From assembly GCF_028610705.1 (NCBI RefSeq), contig NZ_JAQQWT010000008.1, forward strand, positions 85,012-149,011: a stretch of 64,000 bases of DNA, read 5' to 3'. The stretch's first letter is position 1, and the number at the start of each line of letters is the position of its first letter. The translations under genes were made by a program, and so were the position numbers. The notes under the pieces are model-generated. The model saw nothing but the letters and a program-made list of their open reading frames with translations, had not been told where the DNA came from and ran no database searches. The DNA comes from Halalkalibacter alkalisediminis (lineage in GTDB: Bacteria > Bacillota > Bacilli > Bacillales > Bacillaceae_D). Shown piece by piece: positions 1 through 10,000 of this stretch.

Positions 1-1890
1 ATCGTCTGTCAAACGCATTAAAGTTAGTGCTTTTGTTTGAACTGTTTTACTAAATAACGCCTCTTTATCCTTATCAACATTTCCTTGCAACGTCTGATCT
101 TGTGATAGTTGGTCGAAAATGTCATGACAGATCTTACTGACGATCTCCCAAAAAACTTGCTCGTTTAACTTGTATTCACTTGCTAAATGATAAGTTAATT
201 CACCAATGTTGCTTTGAAAGACCGTATGGATTACTTTATTTTGCATTTCCACTTCATCGTCATTAATGGTGACAGAACCAGGAAAATAGCTTCCAACAAA
301 GCCTTTCTTCACTAAACGCCTTTGGTCGATCCTGACACCACCTAAATCACGGACCAACACTTTCACAGGTTTCCAATCTTTAAAAACAATCAGTGTATTT
401 TGTAAATGACCTTCTAAACCAATACCGTACTTGGACATTAATGGAATCACTCCAGCAAGCAGATTTTTGACATATAACTTAAAGAATAAGAAGATATTTT
501 CTTCGAATGATTGATTAGCCTGCTGCTGCAAATGAAATTGTTCAATTATTTCACAGATTAGTGTTTGTTCCGTAATAGGCGATTGATTGAATAAAGCACA
601 AGCAACAATGGCCTGTTCTTCTGTACTTACAAGAGACGTAGGGTTTCGCCTAATTAGATAGGAAAGATTTTTGCTTCGGTCTTGAAAATGAAGCTCATTC
701 ACCTCTTTTGATTGAAAACGTAAACCAATCTCTTCCCCTATTATATGAAAACTTTGATCAAAATACTGTTCGACCGACAAGATGTCATTTAAGATCAAGG
801 TCAGTTCCGGTCCATTATGAACGGAATTCGCTGAAACAGTCCTAATCGCGCTTGTCATCTGAATCTCAATCGGTAGCTTAAAATGATAGTTCGCCTCACC
901 TGTCATTGGCAACACGGTGCGAAAAGACAAGGTGGGCTTTACTAACATCGGATGCGGAATCGAAATGATATGTCCGTTTTCTATTTCTTCTTTATATAAC
1001 CGAGGAAGTACATGCTTCTTTTGCCATGGATGCACAGGTAGAAGGAAAAAATCTTCACAATTGTGACCATGTGACTTGCAACTTCTTTCGAATTCCAGAT
1101 AGAGATCAGGATATTGTTCTAACCAAAACTGCTTGATACTCTTCCTCTCAATTTTAGGATTATAGTAAGCATAATCTTTATGTATAGCTACAAAATGCAA
1201 CTGGTAAGATGAATCATACTCAGAAGAAAAATTCATAATCTCTTCAATGCTTAACCCCATTTTTGATTTAGTGCAAGGATGGAGAAAATGCCCTGACACA
1301 CATAATTGTTCAAAAAACAAAGAAGGATCGAATAGACGATCATTTTCTTTCACTAAATGGTTCACTAAATCTAAGATTGTATTACCGCCATGCTCCATAT
1401 TCAAGGACTGTAGCTTTCTACGGGTAACCTTTTGAAAAAATAACGCTAAGCCCATATTTGCCACACTATCTGCCAATTCAGCCTGAAACCCATCAAAATT
1501 CGTATAGGTCTCTTTTTCATTCATTTTCCTGATTAGATGAAGTAGAAAAGAAGGGTGGATAATCTCGACGACTTCTCCAGTTTCATGATGATAATTAGGA
1601 TTTTTCTCTAGCTTAAAGCGATTATAACTATACCGTTCTTTTATTGCTATGCTCAGTCTCCCGTTTGCTACATCAAGCTCAATATGATTCGAATGGGACA
1701 CCTTCCTTTCAATTACCTCCCTTTCTACAAATCCTTCTCTCAGAATTGCATTAATCATACGTTCCATGATCATAAAGCGTGCGTTTGGGACTGTCTCAAT
1801 ATATAAATGTAAAAACTGAGGGTATGTAGCTTTAATAAAAAAATAGATTTCTTCTTCTCTTTTCTGTAAATTCAATTCAGCTAATGACAT
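1..1890 (-). CDS. IucA/IucC family siderophore synthetase (NIS synthetase), 3' end outside window
   Basis: An open frame of 630 codons starts at ATG 1890 behind the ribosome site GGTGGAGGG and runs off the left edge without a stop. NIS synthetases condense citrate or a related carboxylate with amines or alcohols, using ATP, to build hydroxamate or carboxylate siderophores in the cytoplasm. Family motifs in order: HPCTKSKMG (about residue 207), LPVHPWQ (283), KPTLSFRT (317), EGHLQNT (491) and RDLGGVRI (513); the visible tail reads KALTLMRL, as in the C-terminal domain of the family. The family is usually about 580-620 residues, so little should be missing. The product siderophore cannot be told from this gene alone. 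No clear Fur box lies directly upstream. Confidence 0.93.
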   Translation of the reverse strand, partial: MSLAELNLQKREEEIYFFIKATYPQFLHLYIETVPNARFMIMERMINAILREGFVEREVIERKVSHSNHIELDVANGRLSIAIKERYSYNRFKLEKNPNYHHETGEVVEIIHPSFLLHLIRKMNEKETYTNFDGFQAELADSVANMGLALFFQKVTRRKLQSLNMEHGGNTILDLVNHLVKENDRLFDPSLFFEQLCVSGHFLHPCTKSKMGLSIEEIMNFSSEYDSSYQLHFVAIHKDYAYYNPKIERKSIKQFWLEQYPDLYLEFERSCKSHGHNCEDFFLLPVHPWQKKHVLPRLYKEEIENGHIISIPHPMLVKPTLSFRTVLPMTGEANYHFKLPIEIQMTSAIRTVSANSVHNGPELTLILNDILSVEQYFDQSFHIIGEEIGLRFQSKEVNELHFQDRSKNLSYLIRRNPTSLVSTEEQAIVACALFNQSPITEQTLICEIIEQFHLQQQANQSFEENIFLFFKLYVKNLLAGVIPLMSKYGIGLEGHLQNTLIVFKDWKPVKVLVRDLGGVRIDQRRLVKKGFVGSYFPGSVTINDDEVEMQNKVIHTVFQSNIGELTYHLASEYKLNEQVFWEIVSKICHDIFDQLSQDQTLQGNVDKDKEALFSKTVQTKALTLMRLTDD

Positions 1891-2313
1891 TTGATCCCTC
1901 CACCTGTAACTCACACTATTTACTACGCACCATACTCTTAGACATAACCGATTGTATTTAGTAAGAGGACGTATTTAATATTTATTCGGATAAAGCTAGG
2001 CAAATTCCTATTGAGAGGCTGTCATCGTTGAAATTTAAGTTACCCTTATATTGAAAGCAGATATTAACCTGTATGTATCATGATTACGTATCATTCATTC
2101 CATTCCATTCCATTCCTTAAAACCGGTTCACTTTCCTGATACGAATCCACTTGTTTGGTAGACAAAAAGGTAGCTTTTCTCCTTTCTTTCGGTTAATCAC
2201 GTAATGCAGCTCTGTTAGATGGGCTTTGAATTTCAACAAGTTGATGATTCGCTTCCTGCAGCTGTATAGCTCGTTTCTCATCTTTTTCTTCCATCCTCTT
2301 TTCACTAAAAAAA
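1891..2313. other. intergenic region with CATTC pentamer run
   Basis: About 420 bases between the divergently placed 5' end of the siderophore gene and the 3' end of the RND operon. It must hold the siderophore gene promoter, which I could not place with confidence. A short tandem run of CATTC units lies at 2092-2116, and a direct repeat GTATCAT occurs twice just before it (about 2075-2094). No convincing gene was found. Confidence 0.5.
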
Positions 2314-2357
2314 GGTGCCTGAGCGCCAGTGCTTAATAGCACTGGCGCTCAGGCACC
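2314..2357 (-). terminator. palindromic terminator of the RND operon (GGTGCCTGA family)
   Basis: A 19-bp perfect stem (2314-2332 pairs with 2339-2357) with a 6-base loop; the arms begin GGTGCCTGAGCGCC. It lies just after the stop of the coiled-coil gene at 2364 and is followed on the minus strand by a run of T, so it should terminate that operon. It is one of several dispersed palindromes with the same GGTGCCTGA core. Confidence 0.85.
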
Positions 2358-2363
2358 ACATCC

Positions 2364-4175
2364 TTAAGAAAACAAATCCAATAGGCGCTTCCAAAAACCT
2401 TTTTCTTCAACTACTTGAAGCTCGTTTGTTTCTTGTTCTTCTTTTTTGATACTTTCTGTTTTGATCACAAACTGTACGGTGCTTATTTGCTCGTTGTTGG
2501 ATGAGACAAAGGATACGGGATCAAAATCAGATTTATCATACTCTGCGATCATTCGATCGATTTCCTCTTGCATTTGATCCGGTAGTTTGCTAGTTGATTT
2601 CGCTAATGTACCTGTACCGTTGTGAAGCTCCGTTGCTCCTCCTGCTAATTCATTCGTACCACCAGACAATTCCACAATGCCTGAATGTAACTCATTGTAG
2701 GAGATTGATAATTGACCTACACCGTTTGTATAATCCACTAGTCCAGAGTGGAACTCTCCATAATTCGAAGACAGTGTCGCCAACCCTTCTTGTAATTGAG
2801 TGAGAGAACCCATATCATCCATTCCTTCCAAAGAGGAAGAAAGTCCATTCGCGATCGAAGACAATGCACCGCCCATTTCTCTAATAGAGCCATTTATCTC
2901 CTTTAATGTTGTATCTACAGCCGAAAAACCTTGCTTCACACCTGAATAAGTACCTTTTGCCACTTGTGCAGCGGAATACGTCTCTACCAATTTATCAACT
3001 ACACTAGCATTTGCACCACTCGCGTATAACCCGTGTATGTCTTCTTCCGTAATTGAATAGGAAGGAATGGCCTCCATGGCATCATCTAATGAGCTGTATG
3101 CAACATTGTAGTTCTCCCTTAAGATAGCTAATCCGTTTGCTGTTTCGTTAAGACCATTTGCCATTTTTCTGAGACCTTCCGGTAAATCATGCAACTGACT
3201 TAAATCGAATTCTTCTGAATCACTAAGGCTATTACTAATCGTTGCTAGAGCTTCGTCAATTGAACCCGACGCCTGAATCAGTTCGGCAGATGCGCGATTG
3301 ATATTAGACATACCATTTTTGTATTGTTCGGAACCATTACGAAGGCTAGTTACACCATTATTTAATTCGAAAATACCACTCTTTAATTGTCCAACACCCT
3401 TGTTTACCTCTTCGATGGCATCTGTTAATGACTCCATCTCCCCACTCATCTCATCGATATCAGGTGCGTCGATCGACATGGAGGATGGAACGGCTGATAT
3501 GTCAATGCCCTCTAGTTCGAAATCCACCACACCAGCGGTTAGGCTAAGCTCCCCCTCTTGTTCGGGCATAACGGTGAATGTCACTTGCTTATTTTTTCCG
3601 ACGTTTACCATCAACCCCTCTGAAATTTCAATGTTGCTATACAGATCAGGATCAAACGTAAGAGAAATTTGTAGTAAATAGGTTTCAAAGAAAACGGGAT
3701 CTACCTTTTCATTGGCGAACGTGTGAATATGAATGCTTAATTGTCCGTCTTTTCCTGCAAGCACGTCTGGATCCATTTCTTTTCCATCTAATACATATGA
3801 AATGGTCACATCCCATGGCAATTCGCCACTATCCATGTTCCCTTGATAGTAAAATTTACCTTTTGGTGCTTCAATTTGAACCTGCTGATCCCCTTGTTCG
3901 AGTTCCGATAAATCCGTTAAATTTTTCAGACTGCTATAGGTACCATAATCAATAATCGTACCAGCTTTCGTAACATCTAACATATTCACCACGTAAATTT
4001 CATTCAGTTCTCCGTTTGCATTTAGCGTTGCATAAACCACTTCATCTTTGGTAAGCAGTTCCCCATCCACTTTTTCTGTCGTACGGTTATTTGGGGCTGC
4101 CTCAACAACAAATGAAGGCAAGACCAACATCGAAGTCAGGGCAACTAGCATGATTTGTTTTTTTCTCATCATCAT
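2364..4175 (-). CDS. secreted coiled-coil partner of the RND exporter (YhgE/Pip-like repeats)
   Basis: A 603-residue protein with a signal peptide (MRKKQIMLVALTSMLVLPSFVVEA) and a long region of heptad-like repeats rich in LxxGxxxLxxGxxxL (residues about 250-540), as in YhgE/Pip-type extracellular helices, then a short C-terminal tail ending in KRLLDLFS that may be an amphipathic membrane anchor. Its start codon overlaps the stop of the upstream MMPL gene by 4 bases, so translation is coupled. Inference: it works outside the membrane with the transporter, perhaps as a periplasm-like adaptor. The exact substrate is not visible. Confidence 0.75.
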   Translation of the reverse strand: MMMRKKQIMLVALTSMLVLPSFVVEAAPNNRTTEKVDGELLTKDEVVYATLNANGELNEIYVVNMLDVTKAGTIIDYGTYSSLKNLTDLSELEQGDQQVQIEAPKGKFYYQGNMDSGELPWDVTISYVLDGKEMDPDVLAGKDGQLSIHIHTFANEKVDPVFFETYLLQISLTFDPDLYSNIEISEGLMVNVGKNKQVTFTVMPEQEGELSLTAGVVDFELEGIDISAVPSSMSIDAPDIDEMSGEMESLTDAIEEVNKGVGQLKSGIFELNNGVTSLRNGSEQYKNGMSNINRASAELIQASGSIDEALATISNSLSDSEEFDLSQLHDLPEGLRKMANGLNETANGLAILRENYNVAYSSLDDAMEAIPSYSITEEDIHGLYASGANASVVDKLVETYSAAQVAKGTYSGVKQGFSAVDTTLKEINGSIREMGGALSSIANGLSSSLEGMDDMGSLTQLQEGLATLSSNYGEFHSGLVDYTNGVGQLSISYNELHSGIVELSGGTNELAGGATELHNGTGTLAKSTSKLPDQMQEEIDRMIAEYDKSDFDPVSFVSSNNEQISTVQFVIKTESIKKEEQETNELQVVEEKGFWKRLLDLFS

Positions 4176-6226
4176 TTCCCCTTATAAAAGTTTGCTTTAT
4201 AGGTTGTTTTACTAATCCATTTATCCATGATCCATAACAGCGCTGGCAAGAAACAAACGACCATAACAAAGGCAAGTAAAGCCCCTCTTCCTAGAAGTAA
4301 GCCAATCGAAGAAACGATCGGATTCGAGGAGGTAATCCATAAAATAAATCCAATGCTCGATAAAATCGCAGCCGAAATCGATATCGAAAACGTTTTTTCA
4401 TCCAACGTTTTTTTAATGGCCTCAACAGCCGTCATTTCTTTCCGATTTTCCTTGTAAGCCTCTGTAAATAAAATCGCATAATCGACCGTTGCCGCCAGCT
4501 GCACCGTACTAATGATGAGGTATCCGACGAACACTAAAGAAGTATCTGTGAAATAAGGAACCGATAAATTAATCCATACGGCAGCTTGAATTGTTGTTAA
4601 AAGAACGACAGGTATCGTAATGGATTTAAATGTAATCAATAGAACGATAGCGATCGCAACGACAGTCAATATATTGACCACCACGTTGTCTCTAGCCGTC
4701 GTATTTTTAATATCATATAATGTGACACTTTCACCGAGACTCAGCGCCTCATTCCCATAATAATAGGCAGCTGTCTCTTGAACGGCTTCTACAATGGCAA
4801 AGGGGACATCTCCCTCCTTAGCAGCATTTGTATAGATTATAATGCGGCTGTAGTTTTCGGAGAAGAACTCTTCTGTTACCGATTCATCTAGATATTCTGT
4901 TGGGATCACCGTCCCTACCATATTGACATACGAAATGACACTTGTAACGTGGTCAATCTCTTCCAACTCTTGCACGAGCTCCATCTCTTTTACTAAATCA
5001 CCCTTAGGCACTAATAAAACAATCGGAGTGGTCTCGCCAAATGCCTCTTCAATTACGAGAAAATCGCTCCCAGCACGGGTCGTCTCCGGTTGATCTCCAA
5101 GACCATAAGTAAAAGTCGTATGGCTTTGTGCCAAGAAACTTGGAACTAAAATAGCGAAAACAATAAGTAAACTAGGAATTCTTAGTTTAAAAACCTTAGC
5201 CCCAAACCCTTTAAAGCTAGGTACAAAATCTTTATGCTCCGTTTTGTCCATCCATTTATAGAAACATAGAGTTAATGCAGGTAAGAACACCATTACACTA
5301 ATAAAACTTAGTAAAATCCCTTTTACTAAGTTTAGCCCAAGATCTGCTCCAATTTCAAAACTCATGAGCATCAAGGCTGTAAAACCAAAAAACGTTGTCG
5401 CTGCGCTTGCGGCAATTGCCGGAAACAATTTTTTCATCGCAAGCTGCATCGCTTCTTCCGGATTATTCGTTTTCTTTCTATACTCTGAAAAACTATGAAG
5501 AAGAAAAATGGCATAATCCAACGATACGGCTAATTGCAAGATCGGGGCCACCGATTGTGTGACAAAGGAAACCTCTCCGATAAAGATGTTTGTCCCTAGG
5601 TTAATCAATACCGAAACCCCAATCGCGGTAAGGAAAAACAATGGCTCAATCCACGAAGTAGTTGATAAAATAAGGATCAGAATAATGATTGGCACTAGCA
5701 GTGCAGCCGCGTAAAAGGACTCCTGCCCTGCCATTTTTTGTGAAGTCGCTGTATCTAACGCTTCTCCAGCAAGGGCATCTTCCTTTCCAATCAATTCATA
5801 AATGGCATCGGTAATCTTGACTTCATCACCACTTCTAACACTGAACGAGAATAGTGCGTCACCATTTTTATAATAATCTTCAACAATCTTCTCGTCTGCC
5901 ATTTCAAGCGGTTGTTTCACATCTATTACATGATCAAGCCAGATCACATCCGTCACACCATCAATCGCGGCAAGCTGTTCTTTAAACACGAGAGCTTCCT
6001 GCAACGTGACATCTTTGATCATGACTCTTGTATTTGGGACAGCCCCTGTAAATTCTTCATCCATGATTTGAATCGCTCGTGTAGACTGAGCATCATCAGG
6101 CAAATAATCTACCATATTATAATTCACCGACACAAAAAACTGCGCTATGGTCGAGACAACGGCAATGATCATAAAAACAAGGACAATTACTTTACTCTGT
6201 TTGATAATTCGTGCTGAAAAGCCAAT
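4172..6226 (-). CDS. MMPL/RND family transporter, apparent ATT start
   Basis: An RND-superfamily exporter of the bacterial MMPL type with two similar halves, each an extracellular loop followed by a membrane bundle (halves about residues 18-330 and 345-680). The first ATG (6172) would begin in the middle of transmembrane helix 1. The frame stays open upstream for 18 more codons, giving MGFSARIIKQSKVIVLVFM, which completes helix 1, up to an ATT at 6226 behind AGAGAGGGTGA; an in-frame TGA lies at 6235-6233. No ATG, GTG or TTG exists in that stretch, so ATT is the likely start, giving 684 residues. It forms an operon with the coiled-coil gene and is probably repressed by the divergent TetR protein. 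Confidence 0.85.
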   Translation of the reverse strand: MGFSARIIKQSKVIVLVFMIIAVVSTIAQFFVSVNYNMVDYLPDDAQSTRAIQIMDEEFTGAVPNTRVMIKDVTLQEALVFKEQLAAIDGVTDVIWLDHVIDVKQPLEMADEKIVEDYYKNGDALFSFSVRSGDEVKITDAIYELIGKEDALAGEALDTATSQKMAGQESFYAAALLVPIIILILILSTTSWIEPLFFLTAIGVSVLINLGTNIFIGEVSFVTQSVAPILQLAVSLDYAIFLLHSFSEYRKKTNNPEEAMQLAMKKLFPAIAASAATTFFGFTALMLMSFEIGADLGLNLVKGILLSFISVMVFLPALTLCFYKWMDKTEHKDFVPSFKGFGAKVFKLRIPSLLIVFAILVPSFLAQSHTTFTYGLGDQPETTRAGSDFLVIEEAFGETTPIVLLVPKGDLVKEMELVQELEEIDHVTSVISYVNMVGTVIPTEYLDESVTEEFFSENYSRIIIYTNAAKEGDVPFAIVEAVQETAAYYYGNEALSLGESVTLYDIKNTTARDNVVVNILTVVAIAIVLLITFKSITIPVVLLTTIQAAVWINLSVPYFTDTSLVFVGYLIISTVQLAATVDYAILFTEAYKENRKEMTAVEAIKKTLDEKTFSISISAAILSSIGFILWITSSNPIVSSIGLLLGRGALLAFVMVVCFLPALLWIMDKWISKTTYKANFYKGK

Positions 6227-6269
6227 AAGAATTCACCCTCTCTTGTGCTAATATCCATTTGACTTTATC

Positions 6270-6353
6270 ATTATAAAGACACAGTGTTGTTTTATTCAAC
6301 AAACAGTTTCAAAGCATACGTTTTATGCCCAACAGATTACGTCATTATGTTGG
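6270..6353 (-). promoter_or_regulatory. RND operon promoter and TGTTG/CAACA inverted repeats
   Basis: On the minus strand TTGAAT (6299-6294), an 18-base spacer and TATAAT (6275-6270) form a good sigma-A promoter for the RND operon. TGTTG (6285-6289) and CAACA (6297-6301) form an inverted repeat over its -35 and spacer. A second inverted repeat, CCAACA (6329-6334) with TGTTGG (6348-6353), lies nearer the tetR gene. These are the best candidate operators for the divergent TetR regulator. Confidence 0.6.
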
Positions 6354-6388
6354 ATTACGTTAATAAATATAGAAAAAGGTGATACACA

Positions 6389-6961
6389 TTGACTTCTAAA
6401 TTAGATAGACGTAAGAAATATACCCGCATGGTTCTAAAGGACAGCCTCATGAAACTATTAAAAAAAAAGCACATTTCCAAGATCACGGTAAAGGAAATCT
6501 GCGAACTGGCCGATATCAACCGTTCCACTTTTTATTCCCACTACTCGGATCAGTTTGAGTTTCTAAATAAAATTGAAGAAGAAATTATAGAGGATATGAA
6601 CCTGACACTAAGTACATACAATTTTACGAAGGAAGAAGAAGCATTGCAGATGACGGAGAAAATATTAGAGTATATCGCAGCAAACAGAGAGATCTTTCAA
6701 ACTCTCTTAAGTGAACATAGTGATACAAGCTTTCAAAAAAGGGCCATGGAGATCACTCATCAATTCACCATGAAAAACTGGATGGCTATCAACATCCTCG
6801 ACCCAAAAATTTCAGAGTACATCAGTATGTTTGTCGTTAGTGGAAGCATTCATGTGATTAAAAGTTGGTTGGATAACGGAATGGATAAAACCCCTCAGGA
6901 ACTGGCTGAAATAATCAATAATTTAACGAATAAAGGACTTTCTTCTTTATTCAGGTTATAA
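6389..6961 (+). CDS. TetR/AcrR family regulator of the RND operon
   Basis: A 190-residue one-component regulator. The N-terminal helix-turn-helix (residues about 10-58) reads KITVKEICELADINRSTFYSHYSDQFEFL, typical of TetR proteins; the rest is a helical ligand and dimer domain of the type with a C-terminal TetR_C-like fold. It is divergent from the MMPL exporter with about 160 bases between the starts, where inverted repeats lie. Inference: it represses the exporter and itself and is released by an unknown compound. The start here is TTG 6389 preceded by AAAAGGTGA. Confidence 0.88.
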   Translation: MTSKLDRRKKYTRMVLKDSLMKLLKKKHISKITVKEICELADINRSTFYSHYSDQFEFLNKIEEEIIEDMNLTLSTYNFTKEEEALQMTEKILEYIAANREIFQTLLSEHSDTSFQKRAMEITHQFTMKNWMAINILDPKISEYISMFVVSGSIHVIKSWLDNGMDKTPQELAEIINNLTNKGLSSLFRL

Positions 6962-7001
6962 TGAACATTCAATCTATCATTTATAAGCTTTTCATAAAAA
7001 A

Positions 7002-7021
7002 GGTGCCTGATCCCAGGCACC
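7002..7021 (-). terminator. short GGTGCCTG hairpin after SNF2 helicase gene
   Basis: GGTGCCTG (7002-7009) and CAGGCACC (7014-7021) form an 8-bp perfect stem with a 4-base loop that touches the stop codon of the helicase gene. The minus strand continues with TTTTTT, so it terminates that gene. It is the shortest member of the GGTGCCTGA palindrome family here. Confidence 0.8.
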
Positions 7022-10000
7022 CTATCTTAAAATCTCACGAATATCCTCTTCCGTTAACGCTACTGATGCTTGTTCTTCTGAATCCACAATCTCTGCAATG
7101 AGATCTCTCTTTTTATCTTGGAGCTCATTCATTTTTTCTTCAATGGTGCCACGGGCCACTAGCTTGATCACGTTCACACTTTTTTTCTGTCCCATTCTGT
7201 GAGCTCGGTCTGCCGCTTGTTCCTCGACCGCCGGGTTCCACCAGAGATCATATAAGATGACCGTATCTGCACCTGTTAAATTCAGCCCTGTTCCTCCTGC
7301 TTTTAAGGAAATAAGAAACAACTCTCTCTCACCCTCATTAAATCGATTGCAGAGATCCAATCGTTCCTCTGAAGGAGTTTGTCCATCCAGATAGAAATAG
7401 GTTTGACCTCGCATTGTGAGCTCTCTCCCTATTAGCTCAAGCATTTTCGTGAATTGGGAGAATATCAGCACTCTTCTGCCAGAAAGTTTGGATTCCTCAA
7501 CGATTTGTAGAAGCTGCTCAAACTTTGCTGAGCTTCCCTTATAACCGTCTACAAACAGAGCTGGGTGACAACAAATTTGTCGCAACCTGGTCAATCCTGC
7601 TAATATTTTTATCCGATTTTTTCGCAAGGTCTCCTTATCCAGATGCTTTAATGTCTCGTGTCTTAACTTTGCTAAATAGGCCATATAGAGCTTCTTTTGT
7701 TCAGGTAGCAACTCTGCTGATACAAGTGATTCCACTTTCTCAGGCAATTCAAAAAGCACATCCTCTTTGATTCTACGAAGTAAAAATGGGCGAACCCTAA
7801 GAGCAATTTTCTTTCTTGATAGCTGACTGTATTCCTTTAATCCTTGGAAAAGCTGCGGAAAGACTATATGGTAAATCGACCAAAGTTCTTCAAGTGAATT
7901 TTCCACCGGTGTTCCTGTAAGCCCAAAACGATGTTCTGCCTTGATCCTTTTAACGGCACGAGCGGTTTGGGTCACTGGGTTTTTAAACGCCTGAGCCTCA
8001 TCAAAGAAAACCGTATGAAACGTTTGCTTCTCATACCATTTACTATCACGACGAAGTAAAGGATAGGACGTAATTATTACATCTAATTCTTTCGTATCTT
8101 TTAGTATTCGTTCTCTATCCAATTTATGTCCATCTATCACGACCGCTTGAAGTTCCGGAGCAAATTTCATGATTTCATGTAACCAGTTATACGTTAAGGA
8201 GGATGGGCAAACAATAAGGACCGGTTCCCTTCTTTCTCGAATACGCGAAAGCTCAGAAACAATGAATGTAATGCTTTGTAACGTTTTACCTAGCCCCATA
8301 TCATCGGCTAAAATGCCACCAAACCCATAACTTGCCAGTGTCTTCATCCATTGATATCCACGCTTTTGATAGTCCCGTAATACAAGATCTAGGTCTTGTG
8401 GCACCTCAAATTCCAGATTTCCCGGGTTCAGTAGCTGATCAAGGAATTGACGAATCGATTCCTCTGCCTGAAAGACTTGGCTATCATCAATAGAATCAAG
8501 AAATTTTAGCCCTTGAATCATAGGCATATTGAGACTAGCTTCAAAGTCTTGATCCTGAAGAGGAACAGCATTCAAAAAACGATGAATTTCTTCCATCTCC
8601 TTCGTCTCAAGAGACAGGAGTGACCCGTTTGGAAAACGGTAATATTTTCGCTTCTCTTCTAGTGCCGCTAAAATTTCCTTCACCTCTTTGTCGGCAATCC
8701 CATCCATTTCAAATTTAAATACCAGCCAATTCGTTCTTTCTTTTTCATTGATCTTAACTCTAATTCTTGGATGGGCATTCTTTTTCAAGAGTCTATTTCG
8801 GACAGCTGTTGTTGCATAGATTTGGGTGATTGGCTGAAGCTTAGGAACGACATGGTATAAAAAGTCGTACTCAAGTGCTTCATTTTGCATAAAATAACCG
8901 CCATCTGTTTTTGAAATCCCACTTTCCTCCATGAGTTGAAGGATTTCCTCTTCTCTTTCCAAATCCCTTATAATCAAGGGTCCTTTTGGAATGTCTCGGC
9001 TTTCCAATGGTTGAATAATGACATTTTCATATTGAAACTCTATTCCTACGAGCAGTCGGTTTCTCAAACGATCCAAGTATAACTTGGCAATAAGTGGGCT
9101 TTTCAACATCTCCTGAGATAATGATTTCGATAGTTTGACCTCACCCATTTTTTTCAGACCTGGTACGATTTTTTTTAGAAAAAAATCGATTTGTTCATGT
9201 GGAATTGGAATGTGGTTCTTACTCGGAGCGGCTAACATTTGTTTTAACTCGTATAATCGTTCACAATCCTGTCCTTCTAGCTGAAACACTTTCCCGTCAC
9301 ACAGCACAGCACGATAGAAGGGTAAAACGACCATTCGTTCAAAGCCTTTGATCGTCAATTGATAATCAGCGCCCTCGGTTTCTTCGAATGTAAACTGTAT
9401 AGGAGGTGTTCCCTCTACCAGTTGGAATCTCTCAAAAGAATGACCATCATGTCTTAGCGAAACGAATGGGGCTTTTGTAAGTATTGGGACAAGATCCTCC
9501 CAAGACGAGGGTGGAATTAATAATGTCTGATTCGTAACGTTATCGCCAGAAGCGTAAGGCATCGCTTCTAGAAAGGCCACTTCATCATGAATAACCCGAA
9601 TAAGTTGTTGAATAACCGCATCTGTTTCAACTGAAAAGCAATGAATGCTTGGGTCATAGGTAACGGTAGGTGATATTGCACTACGTTTCCCTTGTTTTAC
9701 ATCTTGTAGAAAATCTCGTATGTTTTGTACTTTTGTACTATCAATCTTAACTTCCATTCCCAGCAAGTACTGATCCTTTCCGAGCGGGACTGGTTTACTG
9801 GTAAACCTGACAGGAAGAACTGCTCTTTTTTCAAAATAAAGTTGTTGTCCACTTATTCGTGTCGGTCTGTCTTTAAAGAGAGACATGAAGTCTTCTGTTA
9901 GCTCACCATAATTAGATGGTTCAACTTGTACACTAGAAGGTGACGTCTCTTGTCGTTGTAATCCATAAATGGTTAATAAAACGGCCGCAATATGTTGGCA

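Noticed and set aside
2070..2095. ATGATACGTAATCATGATA upstream of the siderophore gene as a Fur box.
   Set aside because: Only about 10 of 19 positions fit and it lies 180 bases from the start; not convincing.
2117..2305. 62-codon frame, and in another frame a short coiled-coil-like text (MEEKDEKRAIQLQEANHQL) followed by a stop.
   Set aside because: The ribosome site is too close to the start, the reading breaks at a stop after 33 codons, and the end is made of the CATTC repeat; it is too short to call a gene or a pseudogene.
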